A stretch of 64,000 bases of DNA, taken from Umbelopsis isabellina (lineage: Eukaryota > Mucoromycota > Umbelopsidomycetes > Umbelopsidales > Umbelopsidaceae). The stretch covers positions 1,240,001 through 1,304,000 of the forward strand of contig JAEPQZ010000002.1 in NCBI GenBank assembly GCA_016758905.1, written 5' to 3'. Of this stretch, positions 1 to 14,300 are shown one piece after another. Below the pieces are notes generated by a model that was not told the DNA's origin, did no database searches, and saw nothing but the letters and a program-made list of their open reading frames with translations. Made by a program: the position numbers and the translations under genes. Numbering within the stretch: position 1 is the first letter of the stretch; every line of letters starts with the position of its first letter.

Positions 1-1160
1 GTGCCGTACAATAACTTGCACAGAAACTCTAGATTATCTTCCAAATCTTGTAGATTCGGCACCTGTCTCATACTTCCGTTCTGGATCAATTTGAGCGCAT
101 AGCTAGTCAGGCCTGTAAATTCATCTATCCGCCGAGCCCTCTCTATATACCACTGAGATATCGTTTCAGCTGAAGCAGGGTATGATACCGATTGAAGAAC
201 GTTCTCCAAATTGCTTTCGTATACTTCTAGTGATGGTTTCAAGTTCTTCAGATATTCCTTCAATTTTGGATGCTCTACGACATCTATATCTTCTCTCCAA
301 GGATGCACATCCCATGTGCTTTCCATGAGATTCTCACATGCAGAACTCGCCGGCTGCACGGATGGTGTATTATATCGTTCAGGATCGGCAGTTTCGGGAA
401 TTTGAGAAAGTATATGTAGTCGATAGGGCAAGAGTTCAGTTCCGTGTCTAGAGAACAAGATATCCAAGGCAGTAAAATTCTGTAATCTTGCGAATTCGAT
501 CGCCTGAGCGACAAGATTCACATCTCGAAATAGCCTGTAACCGGATCCGAATCCATTTTCATTGGTATTATCGTCATATTGATGTTCGCTAGTATCTATA
601 GAACTTGATGTGAGCATCTCGGTCGAGGAATTTAGTGGATTATCATCATCATCAGAGGGTAACGTGTCAATCGATGCCACATTTGTTGCAGACCAGATTT
701 CCTCAAAGGTTCTCAAGCGATCAGAGTATTGCAACAAGTACATTTTAGACAAAATCCATGAGCAGTCCAGGTCACTCAACGGGACGGTTACAGTATAGGA
801 TGAATCATCTAGTGCTGCTCGAAAACTAGTGGTATCCTGATCCTTAAGCAAGATGTCGTTAATAATCTTATCTACTATCGGTTGTGTAGCATTGACTCCA
901 GTATTGACGAGAGCTTCTTGTATATTATAATCATCGAATATGCAGCTCATGCACTGCTTTACTACCCAAGCTTTGTCGGTTATGCGGTTCAGTACGGTCA
1001 CAGCGCGATCGGCCGAGACCGTATTAGGTTGAGATTGCCACAACAACCACTGTTCTTTGAGAATGGCATCAGCAGAAATACCATCTTCAGATTGAGCGAC
1101 TTTCAAGGCTTCGTCATATCTGCTGTCTTGGAGCAGTGCTAGGATTGTCTCCTTGCTCAT
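1..1160 (-). CDS. Sec39-domain protein (NBAS/Sec39 family), 3' end cut by window edge
   Basis: The frame starts at the ATG at 1160 and stays open for 386 codons to the window edge, so the C-terminus is missing. Residues 245-300 (YRLHILSQIPETADPERY, then WREDIDVVEHP) and 337-375 (WYIERARRIDE, GLTSYAL) match the Sec39 domain of NBAS/Sec39. These proteins belong to the Dsl1/NRZ tethering complex that receives Golgi-derived COPI vesicles at the ER. An acidic Asp run lies near residue 170. No intron is visible in this part. The gene is divergent from SWC4 with a 150-bp spacer. Family assignment is by motif memory and is fairly safe. A full-length Sec39 or NBAS would extend well beyond the window. 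Confidence 0.8.
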   Translation of the reverse strand, partial: MSKETILALLQDSRYDEALKVAQSEDGISADAILKEQWLLWQSQPNTVSADRAVTVLNRITDKAWVVKQCMSCIFDDYNIQEALVNTGVNATQPIVDKIINDILLKDQDTTSFRAALDDSSYTVTVPLSDLDCSWILSKMYLLQYSDRLRTFEEIWSATNVASIDTLPSDDDDNPLNSSTEMLTSSSIDTSEHQYDDNTNENGFGSGYRLFRDVNLVAQAIEFARLQNFTALDILFSRHGTELLPYRLHILSQIPETADPERYNTPSVQPASSACENLMESTWDVHPWREDIDVVEHPKLKEYLKNLKPSLEVYESNLENVLQSVSYPASAETISQWYIERARRIDEFTGLTSYALKLIQNGSMRQVPNLQDLEDNLEFLCKLLYG

Positions 1161-1310
1161 TGCAGTCGAATAACTCAGACGAAGGTGCTGGCAAGTGCTC
1201 TGAACGAAAGTGCCCAGACGATCAATCACGTGATATAACATTTCTTGTGCTGGAGGGCAAAATACTCAATTTGGTTTTGTCGCGATCAAATTGTGCCATC
1301 CTTTGTAAAC
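1161..1310. promoter_or_regulatory. Shared divergent promoter, Sec39 / SWC4
   Basis: This 150-bp spacer separates two start codons on opposite strands, so both promoters must share or overlap it. No clear TATA box is seen. The role is inferred from position. Confidence 0.5.
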
Positions 1311-3320
1311 ATGAGCGGTTCCGATATTCGAGATATCTTACAGATAGGGAAGCCTACTGAACCAGCGCCACGAAAACTCAAGCAGACTGTAGAAAAGAAA
1401 CCTGGTTAGTTTCAGCAATTTCATTTGTTTTCATGACGATCACTCTACTAATACCACTGGGAATAATAGAGGGTCTGAGCCGTGAACTATATTCATTGAT
1501 TGGCGGAGCACCACCAATCGCATTCATCAAACCAAACTACAAAGCTAAACTTAGTTTTCAGCAGAAAGCTGTACCATGGTATGTAGTGAGCAGAAAAATG
1601 CTACTGATTTTTGCGACCGCTAACGGTTTTTTTTAATTGTAGGGATTTCCGACAATTCACCAACCCAGCCCGAACTGATGGCCTTGTACTTCGTCACTGG
1701 GTCAAAGAAAACGATAACAGTGAAGGCGGTATGTAGAAATTCAACTCCATACTTTAAATAGAGTATACTACAGTGCAAAAGTCTAACATTTCCGACTCCT
1801 GAAACTCTAGACTATTATTTTGCCAAGTTCAACAAAGTCATCAACGTTACCGATTACACCGATGAAGAATACGAGAAGTTTTTGACAGGTAAAGAGTTGT
1901 CACTGGTGCTTCTCCACTGACATCGAGACCGATCACTAAAGTAATTTGTGTTTGGAAACAGATCCAAATTGGACCAAAGAAGAAACAGACTACTTATTTG
2001 CCTTATGTAAAAAATACGATCTTCGATTCGTTGTTATAACGGACCGTTATGAATACCCCGGCTCAGAAAGGTCTATGGAGGTAAGTTTTATGGATCTATA
2101 TGGAAATTGCACCGACATTTCATTTGCTGATCTACGCTTACCACCGCCGGAATAAGGATTTGAAAGAAAGATATTACGGAGTCAATCAAATGCTGCTGCG
2201 GGAACGAGCACCTTCAGTAGGAGCATCGGATGTCAATCAAGATCGACAAACCCTCATCCAGCAGTTCAATTTCGATAAAAGTAAAGAAATAGAACGAAAG
2301 AAAGCACTGGAAGTGTTATTCAATCGATCTCCAGAACAAATTGAAGAGGAAGAAGCTTTGTTTGTAGAGGCACGACGATTGGAACAAAACGACATGAAGC
2401 TGGCAAAGGAACGAGAGCAATTGCTAAAGTTCTTGCAGACCTACGATATACAGCAGACTCTCCCAGTCACGCCAGGATCTGCAGGTACCAATTTACAAGG
2501 GCAAGCAGGACTTGCGACGCCAGGAGGTATTGGTATAGCTGGTGGAAGTGGCTCATTACCAACACACGATAAGGTATTAAAAGAAGACTCTTAAACTATA
2601 CGATATCCTTTGACTAGGTAGCTGACCATTGGTTGCAATTGTAGATGAAAAAGAAAAAGAGCCAACCAGAGGCAGATCCAAAGAAGGCTCGACGAATGTC
2701 CAACGCTAGCGTTAGCTCTTCTGTTAACGAAGGTATTCACTCAAACAATAAGAAATCATACTGTGTCAACCAACTAATCATCCATCCATGTTTTGCCCAG
2801 AATTGACGGAAAAGAAAGAGAAGCTTACGCCTGGCGTTTACGTTCGCAGTCAAAAGATCCCACCCATCAAACCTAATATGATACAGAAAGTCGGGAAGGT
2901 CATGGATGAAATTGGTATCCGTATGTACAGGCATCATGATGTACCAAAGTTGCTTCCTACACTATCACTCACATTCTACTTTTAGCCATTCGTCCTATCA
3001 TGCCAACAGCCCAAGTGTGTGCGAAATTTGAACAACTCCAGACAGCTATTATTTCACTTTTAGATTTGAAACGTCAAGTTGACCGTCAAGAAAATGATCT
3101 CAAGATGAAGAAGGCTCAAAAAAGCAAGGATGGTACACCTACCACTCCTAACCAAGATGGCGTTGTCAACCGGGTAAGATCACGTGTCCCAGCTATAGTT
3201 TTGATAACACATAGTATCATTTTTGTTGACGTTTTTCTAATTATTTGGCTACGTTGGTTTTAGAAACGATCCGCATCAAATGCTGGTTTAAACTCGCGCG
3301 ATAAAAGGAAGAAAGCTTGA
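1311..3320 (+). CDS. SWC4: SWR1/NuA4 complex subunit SWC4 (DMAP1 family)
   Basis: Ten exons: 1311-1404, 1470-1578, 1643-1728, 1811-1888, 1962-2080, 2157-2573, 2645-2732, 2801-2920, 2986-3173, 3264-3320; phases are consistent and give 451 aa. The N-terminus [15 protein letters not shown] matches the DMAP1 start, and the SANT-like core is clear ([14 protein letters not shown], then [33 protein letters not shown]). A later block reads GIPIRPIMPT. SWC4/DMAP1 is a nuclear subunit shared by the SWR1 remodeller, which deposits H2A.Z, and the NuA4 histone acetyltransferase. The last exon encodes a basic tail. An AATAAA lies at 3386-3391. The donor at 2921 (GTATGT) was preferred over a GT at 2915 because it restores the conserved GIPIRP stretch. 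Confidence 0.93.
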
Positions 3321-3667
3321 TGAGTTGTATATAGGAAAGAATCAAGTCATATGCTGGTCTTTATGAAAGATCAAGTGATATATATAATAAAGACGCAAAA
3401 CATTTTTGCCACCAAAGATGAATGAATGGCTATCCGTTTTCAGCATACCTCCTTATGGAATTAATGATCTTCGACCCCGTATTTCATAGTGTCTCTGTGA
3501 AAGAGTTAAAATAAATATAAAGCATACAATTAAAATGAGCTTATATGGATTAGCAGCCACTTGGTGAGCATGGGTTTGCAATAACATCTGGTACAAACTC
3601 CACGCCTACTATATTTTTTATTTTTCCTGTTTGCTCCTGATTTGCATTCCTTTTTTGCTTTGGCATT
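3321..3667. other. Spacer between SWC4 and the coiled-coil gene
   Basis: It holds the SWC4 3' UTR and the leader of the next gene, with a T-rich tract at about 3610-3640. No gene is seen. Confidence 0.5.
3386..3391 (+). terminator. Poly(A) signal AATAAA downstream of SWC4
   Basis: A canonical hexamer lies 66 bases after the SWC4 stop codon, in AT-rich sequence. Assignment is by position and motif only. Confidence 0.5.
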
Positions 3668-5339
3668 ATGGCAAAGGATGTTGCCTCGGGGCCAAAGGCG
3701 GTAAACATTATCCGGCCGCAACATCATCAGCGACCTCCATTACAACCGCCTTCACCTTCCAACTACTCCAACACCTCGTACTTCTCCGCTCTCAGGAAAC
3801 CCAGAGTAGCTCAAGCTGCTCAAATCGATATTACCCGTAGCTCACAATCAAACTACTCTCATTCGACATCAACAGTGTCATCCAATTCAACAGTTGCTAC
3901 TAATCACTCTTCAACTTCGGCGTCTAATCTTCGTGTGCTTCCCACTTTTCATAATGCCGCAAATGCCTTGGCCTCCAGTACTTTTACTCTCTATTCCCCT
4001 TCCATGATACCAATTAATCAGCCCACCTTGGGTCATAGACAGTCGACCATTTTTTCTCCCCAACGCTCACGAAGTAACTCGGTGCACTCACGTTCAGGTA
4101 CGGTTGCTTCGGAACCGGAGACTGAATCGGAATCAGACGAAATAGACGATACTCATATACAGCTGCATGAACAAAGTCGACCCGTAACATCCGACATGGA
4201 ATTGGAAAGTGACTTGGAAGAGTATGACGAAGATATGTCCAATTCCGATGAAGAAGTTTCTAAAGTCGTAGCAAAAATAAAAAACGGGACTATCATGAAT
4301 GGCAAAGGAGAATTCGTGAATAAATTTGTTCCTGAACCTGAAAACGAGTGGCGAGAGGAAGCAAAAGTTAATCGCAAGGTAATGTCTTTTTTTTTTCACA
4401 TCATTTTCTAAAATATGGATCTAGTCCTTTCATCTGTTAATCGCTGTTATTTGTACCCAGATTGCAGACTTGGAGATCTCAAATACATCTTTGCTGGCAA
4501 TCAACGCAACTTTAGAGACTAAACTCAGACTTCAAGCAAAGCAAATCGAAGAGTTGAAAAGACGACTATCAAGGTTTGATTATATATTTGTTTTTTGTTT
4601 ATTCTCTATCAACCAATAGTCTTAAATTAACCTCTCATTGCCCCTCCATCTCTCAACATTTATAGTCATGATGATGGCATAAGAACCGGTACGCCAACAC
4701 CGGATCTTACAAGAGTAGACGATGTAAGTATACATGGACACAGACGGGCTCTTTGCAATTTGTGCAGAAAATTACAGAACTGATTTACTTATTCATCGCA
4801 GTCTGATGAGCATGACGGTGAGGATGATCTCGAAGGTGACCCATCATTTGATAAGGTTCGAGTGTTACTGGAAGCGTTGCTAGCAGACGGGCAGAAAGCA
4901 TTAGAACACAAAAGTAAGGCTACGGGACGAGTTCTAACGTATTACGATGGTAAGTCAAGCATCAATTGCTATGAGTTGTTCTTAGTTATTTGACTAATTG
5001 TTTTTCAATATAGCTGAAAGCGATACTGAAAGTAGTACTTTCGTACCAGAATTACCACAGCTTTACATCGATACCAGTATAACGACCTCATCAATAGCAT
5101 CGCGTAGGAGATCTTCTGGAGAAGATAGTGATAGTAAAAGAGTTAGCTCTAAACCACCATCGCCTGTTGATGGTAGATTTCCTGGTTCCATGAGCCCCAC
5201 GCGAGCTCAAGCTACCAGTCGATCATCTTCACCAGCAGTTCTCTCACCTTCCATAGCAACGTCGACTCGTTCACCTTCACCACAAAATCTCATGCGCCAC
5301 AGAACACCAAGCTTCCGCAAAAGTCTGGAAGAACGATAA
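3668..5339 (+). CDS. Ser-rich protein with central coiled coil, function unknown
   Basis: Five exons: 3668-4378, 4461-4573, 4666-4723, 4802-4949, 5014-5339; phases agree and give 451 aa. The first ~140 residues are low-complexity (Ser/Thr/Asn/Gln/Pro). A Glu/Asp-rich stretch follows at about 155-210, then a predicted coiled coil across exons 1-2 (RKIADLEISNTSLLAINATLE, then LRLQAKQIEELKRRLS). A second conserved-looking block reads VRVLLEALLADGQKALEH. The C-terminus is rich in SP/RS dipeptides and so in possible phosphosites. The NTSLLAIN-type coiled coil reminds me of a conserved but uncharacterised fungal protein, but I cannot name it. No signal peptide or membrane segment is seen. The gene structure is well supported; the function is not. 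Confidence 0.8.
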
Positions 5340-8300
5340 TGTCTCCAACCCCTTTTATCCCCACCTCATTACTAGAGCATTTTTTATGTTTTTTTTTATA
5401 TTTTCATTCCCTTATATCCCCACATTTGAGCATCTCCAGGACGAGACAGCACCGCTTTTTCTATGATAGCTCATGTAGTTTCTCCTCCATATCATGTGCA
5501 AGCTCACATTCCTTATACCTGAAAACGGGCCCGCGCCGCCGACCATACCCCTTCCCCCCCATCCTAATAGAACAGTTATACATTATTCGCCGCAAATCTC
5601 AAAAATTTGTCTGGCTTTCTTTGTCTAAATAAAATCCCTCGACCATGTTGGCCAACTCATGTTTGCGTGTAGCACGCACCTGTCTGCGATGCCGAACACC
5701 ACTGCCTTCAACAGCAACAGCCAGCATGCAACAGTCTCGTTTGTTATTCCCGGTACTTCGTCCCAGCCTCAACTCGGATCAATGGCGGTTCGCTGTAAGT
5801 CCAACTGCAGATCGATTAACTCACGGGCAAACCACTAATATGTTTCCAGGGACATAATAAATGGAGCAAAGTAAAACACACAAAAGGAGCAAAAGACGCC
5901 AAGCGTGGCAAGCTTTTCTCCAAGATTTCGCTCGAAATCATCTCTTCCATTCGAGCTGGCGGAGCTGATGCAGCAATCAATGGCAGATTAGCTGCCGCTT
6001 TGAGCAAAGCAAAGCATGCTATGATGCCCAAGGATAGCATTGATGCAGCTGTGAAGAAGGTAAATTAATGAAGAGTTTGTTGAAATTTAAAATTTCCATG
6101 TTTACCCTGGTTATGATAGGCGGTATCCAAGTCATCGGGCGACACCACGGAAGATGTTATATATGAAGGTTATGGACCCGGCGGAGTAGCCATGATAATG
6201 TACGTATGTTTGGAGAATTATGATGCATCGATATCGGCGTTATTGACTATCGTTAAATTGATTTCAAAAGAGAGACCGTAACGGATAAGCGAGCGCGAAC
6301 AATCAAAGAAGTCAAGGAAGTCCTGAGCAAATTAGGGTAAGTCATGCAGACAAGGATAATTTCATGCTTGCGTTATAGTGTTTACTGATTCATTTGTGTT
6401 CAGAGGATCGATATCAACCGTTTCATGGATGTTTGAAAAGAAGGGGAAAGTGGTTTTTCGAGCAGGATCGGCTGAATCTTCAGTAGACGATATGATGGAT
6501 GCAGCCATTGAGGCAGGTGCAGAAGATATGCAAGAGCTTGAAGATAACTCTGTGGAAGTTATATGTGAGTTCACGAATCTCAGTACTGTCACTAAAAGTC
6601 TGAAAGAGCACGGATATGAAGTCGACGAAATGGCGGCAACATATGTGCCAACCACTACGGTCGAAGTGACCGACGAGGAGACGCAAGAGCTTGTTGAAAA
6701 ATGTTTGAACGATATGGAGGATTTGGACGACGTTGTCAAGATCCACTTTAACGGCGTGATGCCCGAAAAATAGCAGTGTTTATAGAAGCAACAGCAATGT
6801 ACAATCGCCTAGACATCTAAATTACTTAAATTAAAAGAATAGACATCCGCAATGCAAAGGGATATATCTTATAATGAGTCATGGGGTGTATCGTTTATTT
6901 GCAGTTAAAATAGGGTTTGTACAAGTGTTTAAGCAAAAGCTCAATGATGTTGAAAATAATCTTTGAACATGGTCTCGTCTCGCAACCATTCATCTTCAGA
7001 TATCACGTAATATACGTGCAACAAAAGGTAAGGGAATCTAGACGTGAAGTAATGCAAGTAAGCATCCGGAGGTTCTCCGAATGCACGTCGAACAGGCTCA
7101 GAAAGATCTTGATAATGGTGTTTCTATTTTCATATAGTAGAATTAGTAACTGCAAAATGTTTATCAGATCAACTGAAAAGATAATTTACCTTGTTACGCA
7201 AAGCTCTCAACAGATCGCGAATGGTACTCCCATCATATTTCCTGAACTTGCCCAAGTCATTAACAATCACCCGATCAATTCTCTTATGCCAATCGTGGCC
7301 AATAACTTGAGCTGCATCAGCTTCTAATGTTTGTAATAAGGGTGACGGTGGGTGACGTTCTTCTATCTCAAATCGATCCGAGGCATCTTGAAGGAATGCA
7401 AGACGCTGGGTATTATTCCAAAAGTAAGGATGGATCATCACTTGCTCCGCTGACGGCCGATCCTTTGGATTAGATGAAATCATCCTTTCAATCAAATCTT
7501 TGGCTTCTATAGCATCTTCACCAAGATCTTCCAATCGATCCAAATTGTACGATCCTTTGAGGATGTTGACTTCCCGAGAAAATCTATCGCCAAATGGATG
7601 TTCGCCATGACTGAGGACATAATAGAACAAGCAGCCAGCAGAGAATATATCAATAGCACGCGTAACACGGACGCTTCCAACCATGGCATCGGTGGTCGAA
7701 GACATAGATGAAGATGATTTGTCGTGGGCATGGACGCTGCTATTCGAATGCCCACTGCCGCTGCCAGAGAAAGCAGTGCCTGCCAGCAACTCTGGAGCTC
7801 TCCAGCCAATAGTACCAGCCGCCGAGGCAGTTGTATTGTGGAAACTACTTTGATCGGCGTCTAACTTTTTGCACAATCCGAAATCTGAAATCATGACTCT
7901 TACATTGGCCAAATTACGTGCTTGATTCGGTTTCGTTCTACCTGGAGCAATCAAAATATTTTGAGGCTTGATGTCTCGATGCACAATCTTGAGACTGTGT
8001 AGATGTTGTAAGCCTGAGACAATTTGCAACAATATCGTTGCTGGGTTGACTGTATCCAGCAAATGTATATCGGTGATCGAGTTGGTTTTCTCCACGAAAT
8101 CGTAAAGGGAGCCATAGCATAGTTCCAGTGCAATGTACAAAAAGCGCTCACGTTCCTCTTTGAAGTAATAGCGAATAACATTAGGATGGTCATCACTCTC
8201 TTGCAGGAGTCTGACTTCTTGCGACGCTATGTCATAAAAATCTACCAGTAACCTCTTAACGGCAACATCTCTTCCATCAAAGGTGCCTTTATATACAATT

Positions 8301-11300
8301 GTGCCATGGCTCCCGTATCCTGATTTATAGTAAGGAAAAAAGAAATTAGAAGATATATGAAGTGTGCTGCTTCAAACATAATAGAATTACTTGCCAAGTA
8401 TCGTGTCAGTCACTGCCAACGCACTAGACACGTAAGGCAGAGGCGGAGAAATGGGAGTTACAGCGTTTGGTGCTGCGCTTTGTGATGACCCATCAATGAT
8501 ATCGACAAAAGTATAATCTTCGTTTTCGTCAGGCTTGGTATCTTTTGCAAATGTCACAGCTCGGTTAAGATGATCTGTTTTGGCTGGATAGACATCAATG
8601 GCCGTACTAGAGGCTTTCGAATCAATACTTGGTGTTGGTGAATCTTTGCCCTTCTTTCTATTGCGATTGGCTTTGACTTTCGCTTTCTTGTCATTTTTGT
8701 TACCATCACTATCAAAGTCTACGACCGTACGCTGTCGATATGACTCTACATAACGCTCAACATGCGGCAAAACATGACGTTCCACCTGCGGTAAAATATG
8801 TTCTTGAACAAGAGGCTTTCCGAACCTCGTGAAGTAATCTGAGAACGTTTTTCGTCGCAAATAGCAAAAGCCGAGAACAACCAACAGGAAGGTTTTCCAA
8901 AATGCCATGATTCCAGTGTGCCAAAAGCCATCTTTTGCCAGCATATCCTCGCCAAATGCTATTCTATCATCCGGTGCACCAATATGTGGGACCGGATTGC
9001 CAGATTCGCTTCCTGATACCCTGCCATCGCTTGCATCGAGCAGTCGGTTAGGAGAAGTGGGACTGTCAAGCCGTTTGACACCATGCAGACCTCTCATGCA
9101 ACTCAGAAAGTTCGGACTATCTATTGTGCACACTGTTTCTGGTGTGGGATCATATACATGGCCATCTGAACTTGGTCTCGCATATCCTTTCTGTTTCTGA
9201 CGACTATCGCTGTTATTGCTGTCATCTTCATCGTCGTCGTCATAGCTGGGACCGGCTTCAATCAGGGGATGCTTTCCATGGTTACCATATGCCTCAGAAA
9301 GCTGAACAAGCGGGAAATTATCGTTCGACATGGCAAACATATGTCCGTTATAGCTTCCCACATATGCAGTGTTATCAGTTACGCGCTTTGACAAGAGCTT
9401 GCCAATTTGGCCAACAGCCGGAAGCTGAGGTACCATTTGTTTTACAATAGCAAGTGTATCATCCGGGCGAGAATAAACGTCGAACACGTCCACTGCTGGG
9501 TATGGGAGAGTTCTGGTCCACAAAACTGAACCTAATTTGAAAGGGAAAAAGAAAAACAATTGTTTAGTTAAAGTGTAAGTGCTGAATGTTCAGATGATGA
9601 AGCAAGCCGTAATTACCTTGATTAAGATCAATGGCAGTTATCTCTCCAGTAGGTCCGGGAGCAACATATAATTTAGAAGGCTCATTTTTCAAAATGTCGA
9701 TGTCCATATCGAAAGCGTTGGGAACGTATTCGCTATAGCTAACGTTCCAGCGATATTTCAGTTGAGTATTGAAGATTGCAAGTCGATAATCTATTGGTTA
9801 TCAAGCACTACTGTTATAACTTGAGCATGACTGCGGTCATATTGGTAACTTCACTTACCAACTCTACCAATGAACAATGTATCTGATGGAAGACGATGCT
9901 GTGAGGCAATGTCAAACACATCAGCGGCATTGTCCATATTGAACTTGTTAAGAATATGGCCATTACGTGGATTGACAGCAATAAGCTTAGTACTTTTCCC
10001 TCCAACATACACTGTTCCATCCGGAAGTTTGACTGGTGAATTGTCAACCATCGCCTTTATGGACAGCGGAAGCCGCTAATAAAAGTTCAAAGGTTAACAA
10101 CATACAGGACACTTAAGAAATGGTGGCCCACGTTACTTACAGTCAATCTCTTCCCATTCTCATAAAGATATATAGTCCCGTTATCTTTTGGTTCAACAAT
10201 ATATACATGGTGATTATGTTCAGGAGTTGCTTCTTCACCTTCTCCTACATCGACAAGGGGAGCAATATCGGGAGGCAAATCTCTCCACATGTCTGACTGG
10301 TCGTCATCTTCTTCATCATCTCCTACTGTATCAGCGTATTCATCGTCCTCATAATCGTTATGATCTTCTCTTTCCTCAGAGTGGAAGTAGCTCGCGGTCT
10401 TTAAGAGCTCGCCGTTTTGGCCACCTTTTAGAGTCCAATATATATAATCATCAAATTTATCCATAGCGACTATTGAGCCGTCCATAGTGGACACTAGTAT
10501 GAGTTTGGATTCACGAAAATTGGTTCTACTAAAATGCCCAGTATTGAATCTATTGTTGAGCTGTTGCTGAATCTGCTTGTTTCTAACATTGTTGCTATTT
10601 CGAAACTGGCGACCTGGGCTAGCGGCTAAAGCGAACTTGACTAAAGCAACAGTAACTGCCCAAAGCAGAATCACTTTAAGTCGAATATTCTGCTTCATCA
10701 CTAAAGTCAGTTATGACATTGACTTGAGGGAAGAAGTAGTAGGAAATCCTTTTGCCTAGCTGAGCTCGGTTTTTTTTTTCCTCCTGTGCGGTTGGGCCAG
10801 CAGTGCCAGTGAAGCACAGCCTATGCCGATCACGGGGTTTTCGCCCAAGACTTTGAAAATTTCTAGCTCGAGACCAACTCCTAGAAAGCCTTGAGCGTTT
10901 TACTATCATCATGAAGCGCAAATCCGGTAACCGGTCTGCAATGCGGAAAGAACAATCGCAAAGAGACAAAATAAAGGCTCTGGCTGACCGCTCTGTGAGT
11001 TTATTGAGTCTATTGAATGTGCGTTTCACCGACAATGAACTGACGTCTATTAAATTATCATACTTAGACCCAGTTTTCAGTATATCGACAGTTCTTGGAA
11101 CATGTCAAAAACACTGGCATGGAAGGCGAACATACGAAAATACCCTTGGATCTTATTGGTAGGAAACTGATCATTATATCGGAGGTTAGGCAATTGACAT
11201 CCAGCAGCTAACGAGTTGCCTATTCAGACTTGACCGCTACATTAATAGCCACTATGATCAGTGGTCATTCTTACCTCAAATTTTTCATCGCTCCTACCAT

Positions 11301-14300
11301 TGGGCTTGAAAATGGCTACTTCGACATCATGGAAGACCTTAAGTCTGATATCAATTTTATTCGCAAAACGCTGAACATGGCACGCATATCTTGTACCTCG
11401 CTGGTTGTAAGCCTCTGGTATGTGGACAAATTCTTCCACCATAAATCCAAGCGTCACCTCCGTGCCCGAAAATTAGACGATTCTTTCAATTCATCATTAC
11501 GGCCAAATCCTGCCGAAGGTTGGAGTACAAGAGATTTATTCATGGCATCCATAGTTACGGCCGATAAATATCTGTAAGTATTATTTATATGAAATATGGT
11601 TCAGTTAGCCCTGAGAAATTTGTTAATTTATCAATTTGGTTATTATAGTGCAGATGTGACTTGGAGTAATGCCGAGTGGGCAGTGAATACTGGAGGATAT
11701 TATACATGCGATGCTATCAATCGATTAGAACGCCAATTTCTTCGGCAAATGGATTTTAACTTATTTGTCACCGACGAGCAATATAGACATTTCTGTAATT
11801 ATTTGGAGGTCAGCCTACATCTTCGACAAGTCGTCCAGTACTCTGGTTCCTCGTTATTTTCACTGTCGTATCAAGATGTCAGTGTACTGTCACAATCTCT
11901 TCTCCCTGTCTATGCTGAACGCCTCAAACTGTCCTTACGCCCATTCGAAGCAATTGTGCTACTAGCTAAGATGGTAGCATTGACGTTTGCCATATATCTT
12001 GCAACACTTGTGACCCTGGCAGCCGCCGCTTATATTATACATATACAGGCAGAATTGATCCGACAACATTTAGTATCAACGCTGTATAGTCAAATGCATA
12101 CAATGTGTGAATACCTTGTCGCATCGTATGCCCATACCTTCAGAACAACAGGAACCAATGGTGTTGTGGTACAATCTCTACCCATGTGACAGCTCAAAAT
12201 CGTTACGATCTGTCTCACCTAGCCATTTTGGCCATATCATATATCCATGACTTATCAACACCACTGTTCCCAATGTACCAACAACAATATGCCGTCGTCT
12301 AATGTAGTGAAACAAACGATTCTACTGTAATAATACCCTGATAGCATTTCTTATAAAAAAAAATGCTTCAAACTGAGATAGAAAAAATAGTGCTTATAGC
12401 ATCCCGTCGCACATGAAATTTCTTGCCTTGTCTGACTCGCTTCTGCTTAATTGTTCATGCAATGACAGAGATGGCTACGAAACAGAACAAGGAAGAGCCT
12501 TTGTGCCATGCAACTTCCATTGCTGTGGAGAATGCCATTAAAAGGGTAGAAACGATGGCACCCATTAATCTAACATTTTTCACGCGGCCGATGAACGATA
12601 TGACCGTAACCCGAATCAAACAACTGGAATCACTGTATGCTTGTTCACGAATCACACGATTTCTATTACGCAAAGGAGTCCATCCCATTGGTCTATTTAC
12701 AGTATCAACAGCCGCTCTTGCTCTGGCAGTACGACGGCTCTATCGACAATCGTCTTACCTTATTATCAACACATTAGGTGTTGCGTACCCAACATGGCAG
12801 TGTCTCAAACTTTTACGAAAAACTGAGGAACAACCGAATCCATCCGCTCAAATGAATGCAGACGAGTACAAATCATGGCTGACCTATTGGTTGCTCTATG
12901 GATCATTACAAGGTAAGTTTAATGGGGTGCGGAAATTTTTTCATGCCAACAATGCACTTTTGCTAACACGCACATTTTCCGCGGTACCTCTAGTTTTGGA
13001 TAATTGGGCTCCGTTATTATGCGATTTAATGCCATATTACAATATTTATAAGATAGTTTTGCTATATTGGGCGCAAAACCCTCAATCAAAAGGAGCAAAT
13101 GTGCTCTACCATGTTCTTAAGCCCATTCAGGCACAACCATCGCCAATCGAGACATCACCTATTGATATACCGCAACCCTATACCCTATCCAAATCTATGT
13201 CGATCGAAACGATCGTGAAGCAAACCACTGAAAGCGTACCTACACCTTACGAAACCCAATACAATTCTACTGGATATGCCAATTCCTTTCATGACGAGAA
13301 TGATGAAGAGCTGACTTTGACTATCTCGAGTGGTGGTCCTGCTTATGGCTTGATGAATGGATATACGCCATCCTTAAGTAGCGAAAGAGAGGATGAAACA
13401 GATGGAGAGGATGAAACTGACGAAGAGGATAGTCCAGATGAACCGCTTGTGCAATCGAACCATAGCTCTATTAGTGCACTGTCGGCGTCCCCGAAATACA
13501 ACATGTTGATGCATGTTGCCAATGAAACTCCCGCTTGGTAAATTTTAAACGAACTGGATAACTTTCCTCCTCGGCACTATTCTCTCTTTAATTACGCAAA
13601 TATGCCACATACTGTACTGTTCATAATGTTAGTCGATATATTTTGATTTATAAAAAGAAACCACAAGAAGAAATATAAGGGTTTTAATACAAGTGTTGGA
13701 TCCTCCAGGAAATTATTACTATGGAAAAATGTGCATTGGGGTGGGGGTGGAGATATAAGAAAAAATAGCAAAAAGGACAAGAATAGGATAAAAAATTTGA
13801 CATCAAAAATAGAGGAAAACAAGTGTAGTTATGCGGTGTATAATCAAAAAGGACTTGAAATTCAATAACGGGTAGTAGCCATTGGATAGTTCGAGTAAGT
13901 TTATGATACAATAATTTTGAAGTTTCTTTCCATCATTGCTGAGCTCGTCTCGCAAGCAAAGCGAAAGGAAGAATCAGAACAATGGAAAAAATAGAAGAAC
14001 GCTCATGAGCGTGCATGCATCAGGACGAATAAAGTACCACGATATTGAGTAGACCACGTTATGAAAACCATTTAGACACCAACGCTCATACCATTCATGC
14101 TACCAAGATCCATTCCGCCGCTATTCATTGATAGACTTCCTGTAGTCACACTCCTGGGCATAGATGTATAACCACCGGAAATAGTGGAGGTTGTGGTCGA
14201 TGATGAGTTGCTTACCGAGGCTGCTGCTGCTGCTGCAGCGGCGGCAGCCGCTTGAGCAGCTGCAGACTCGGCTGAAGTGGCTGGCGAAGTAGATTGACTA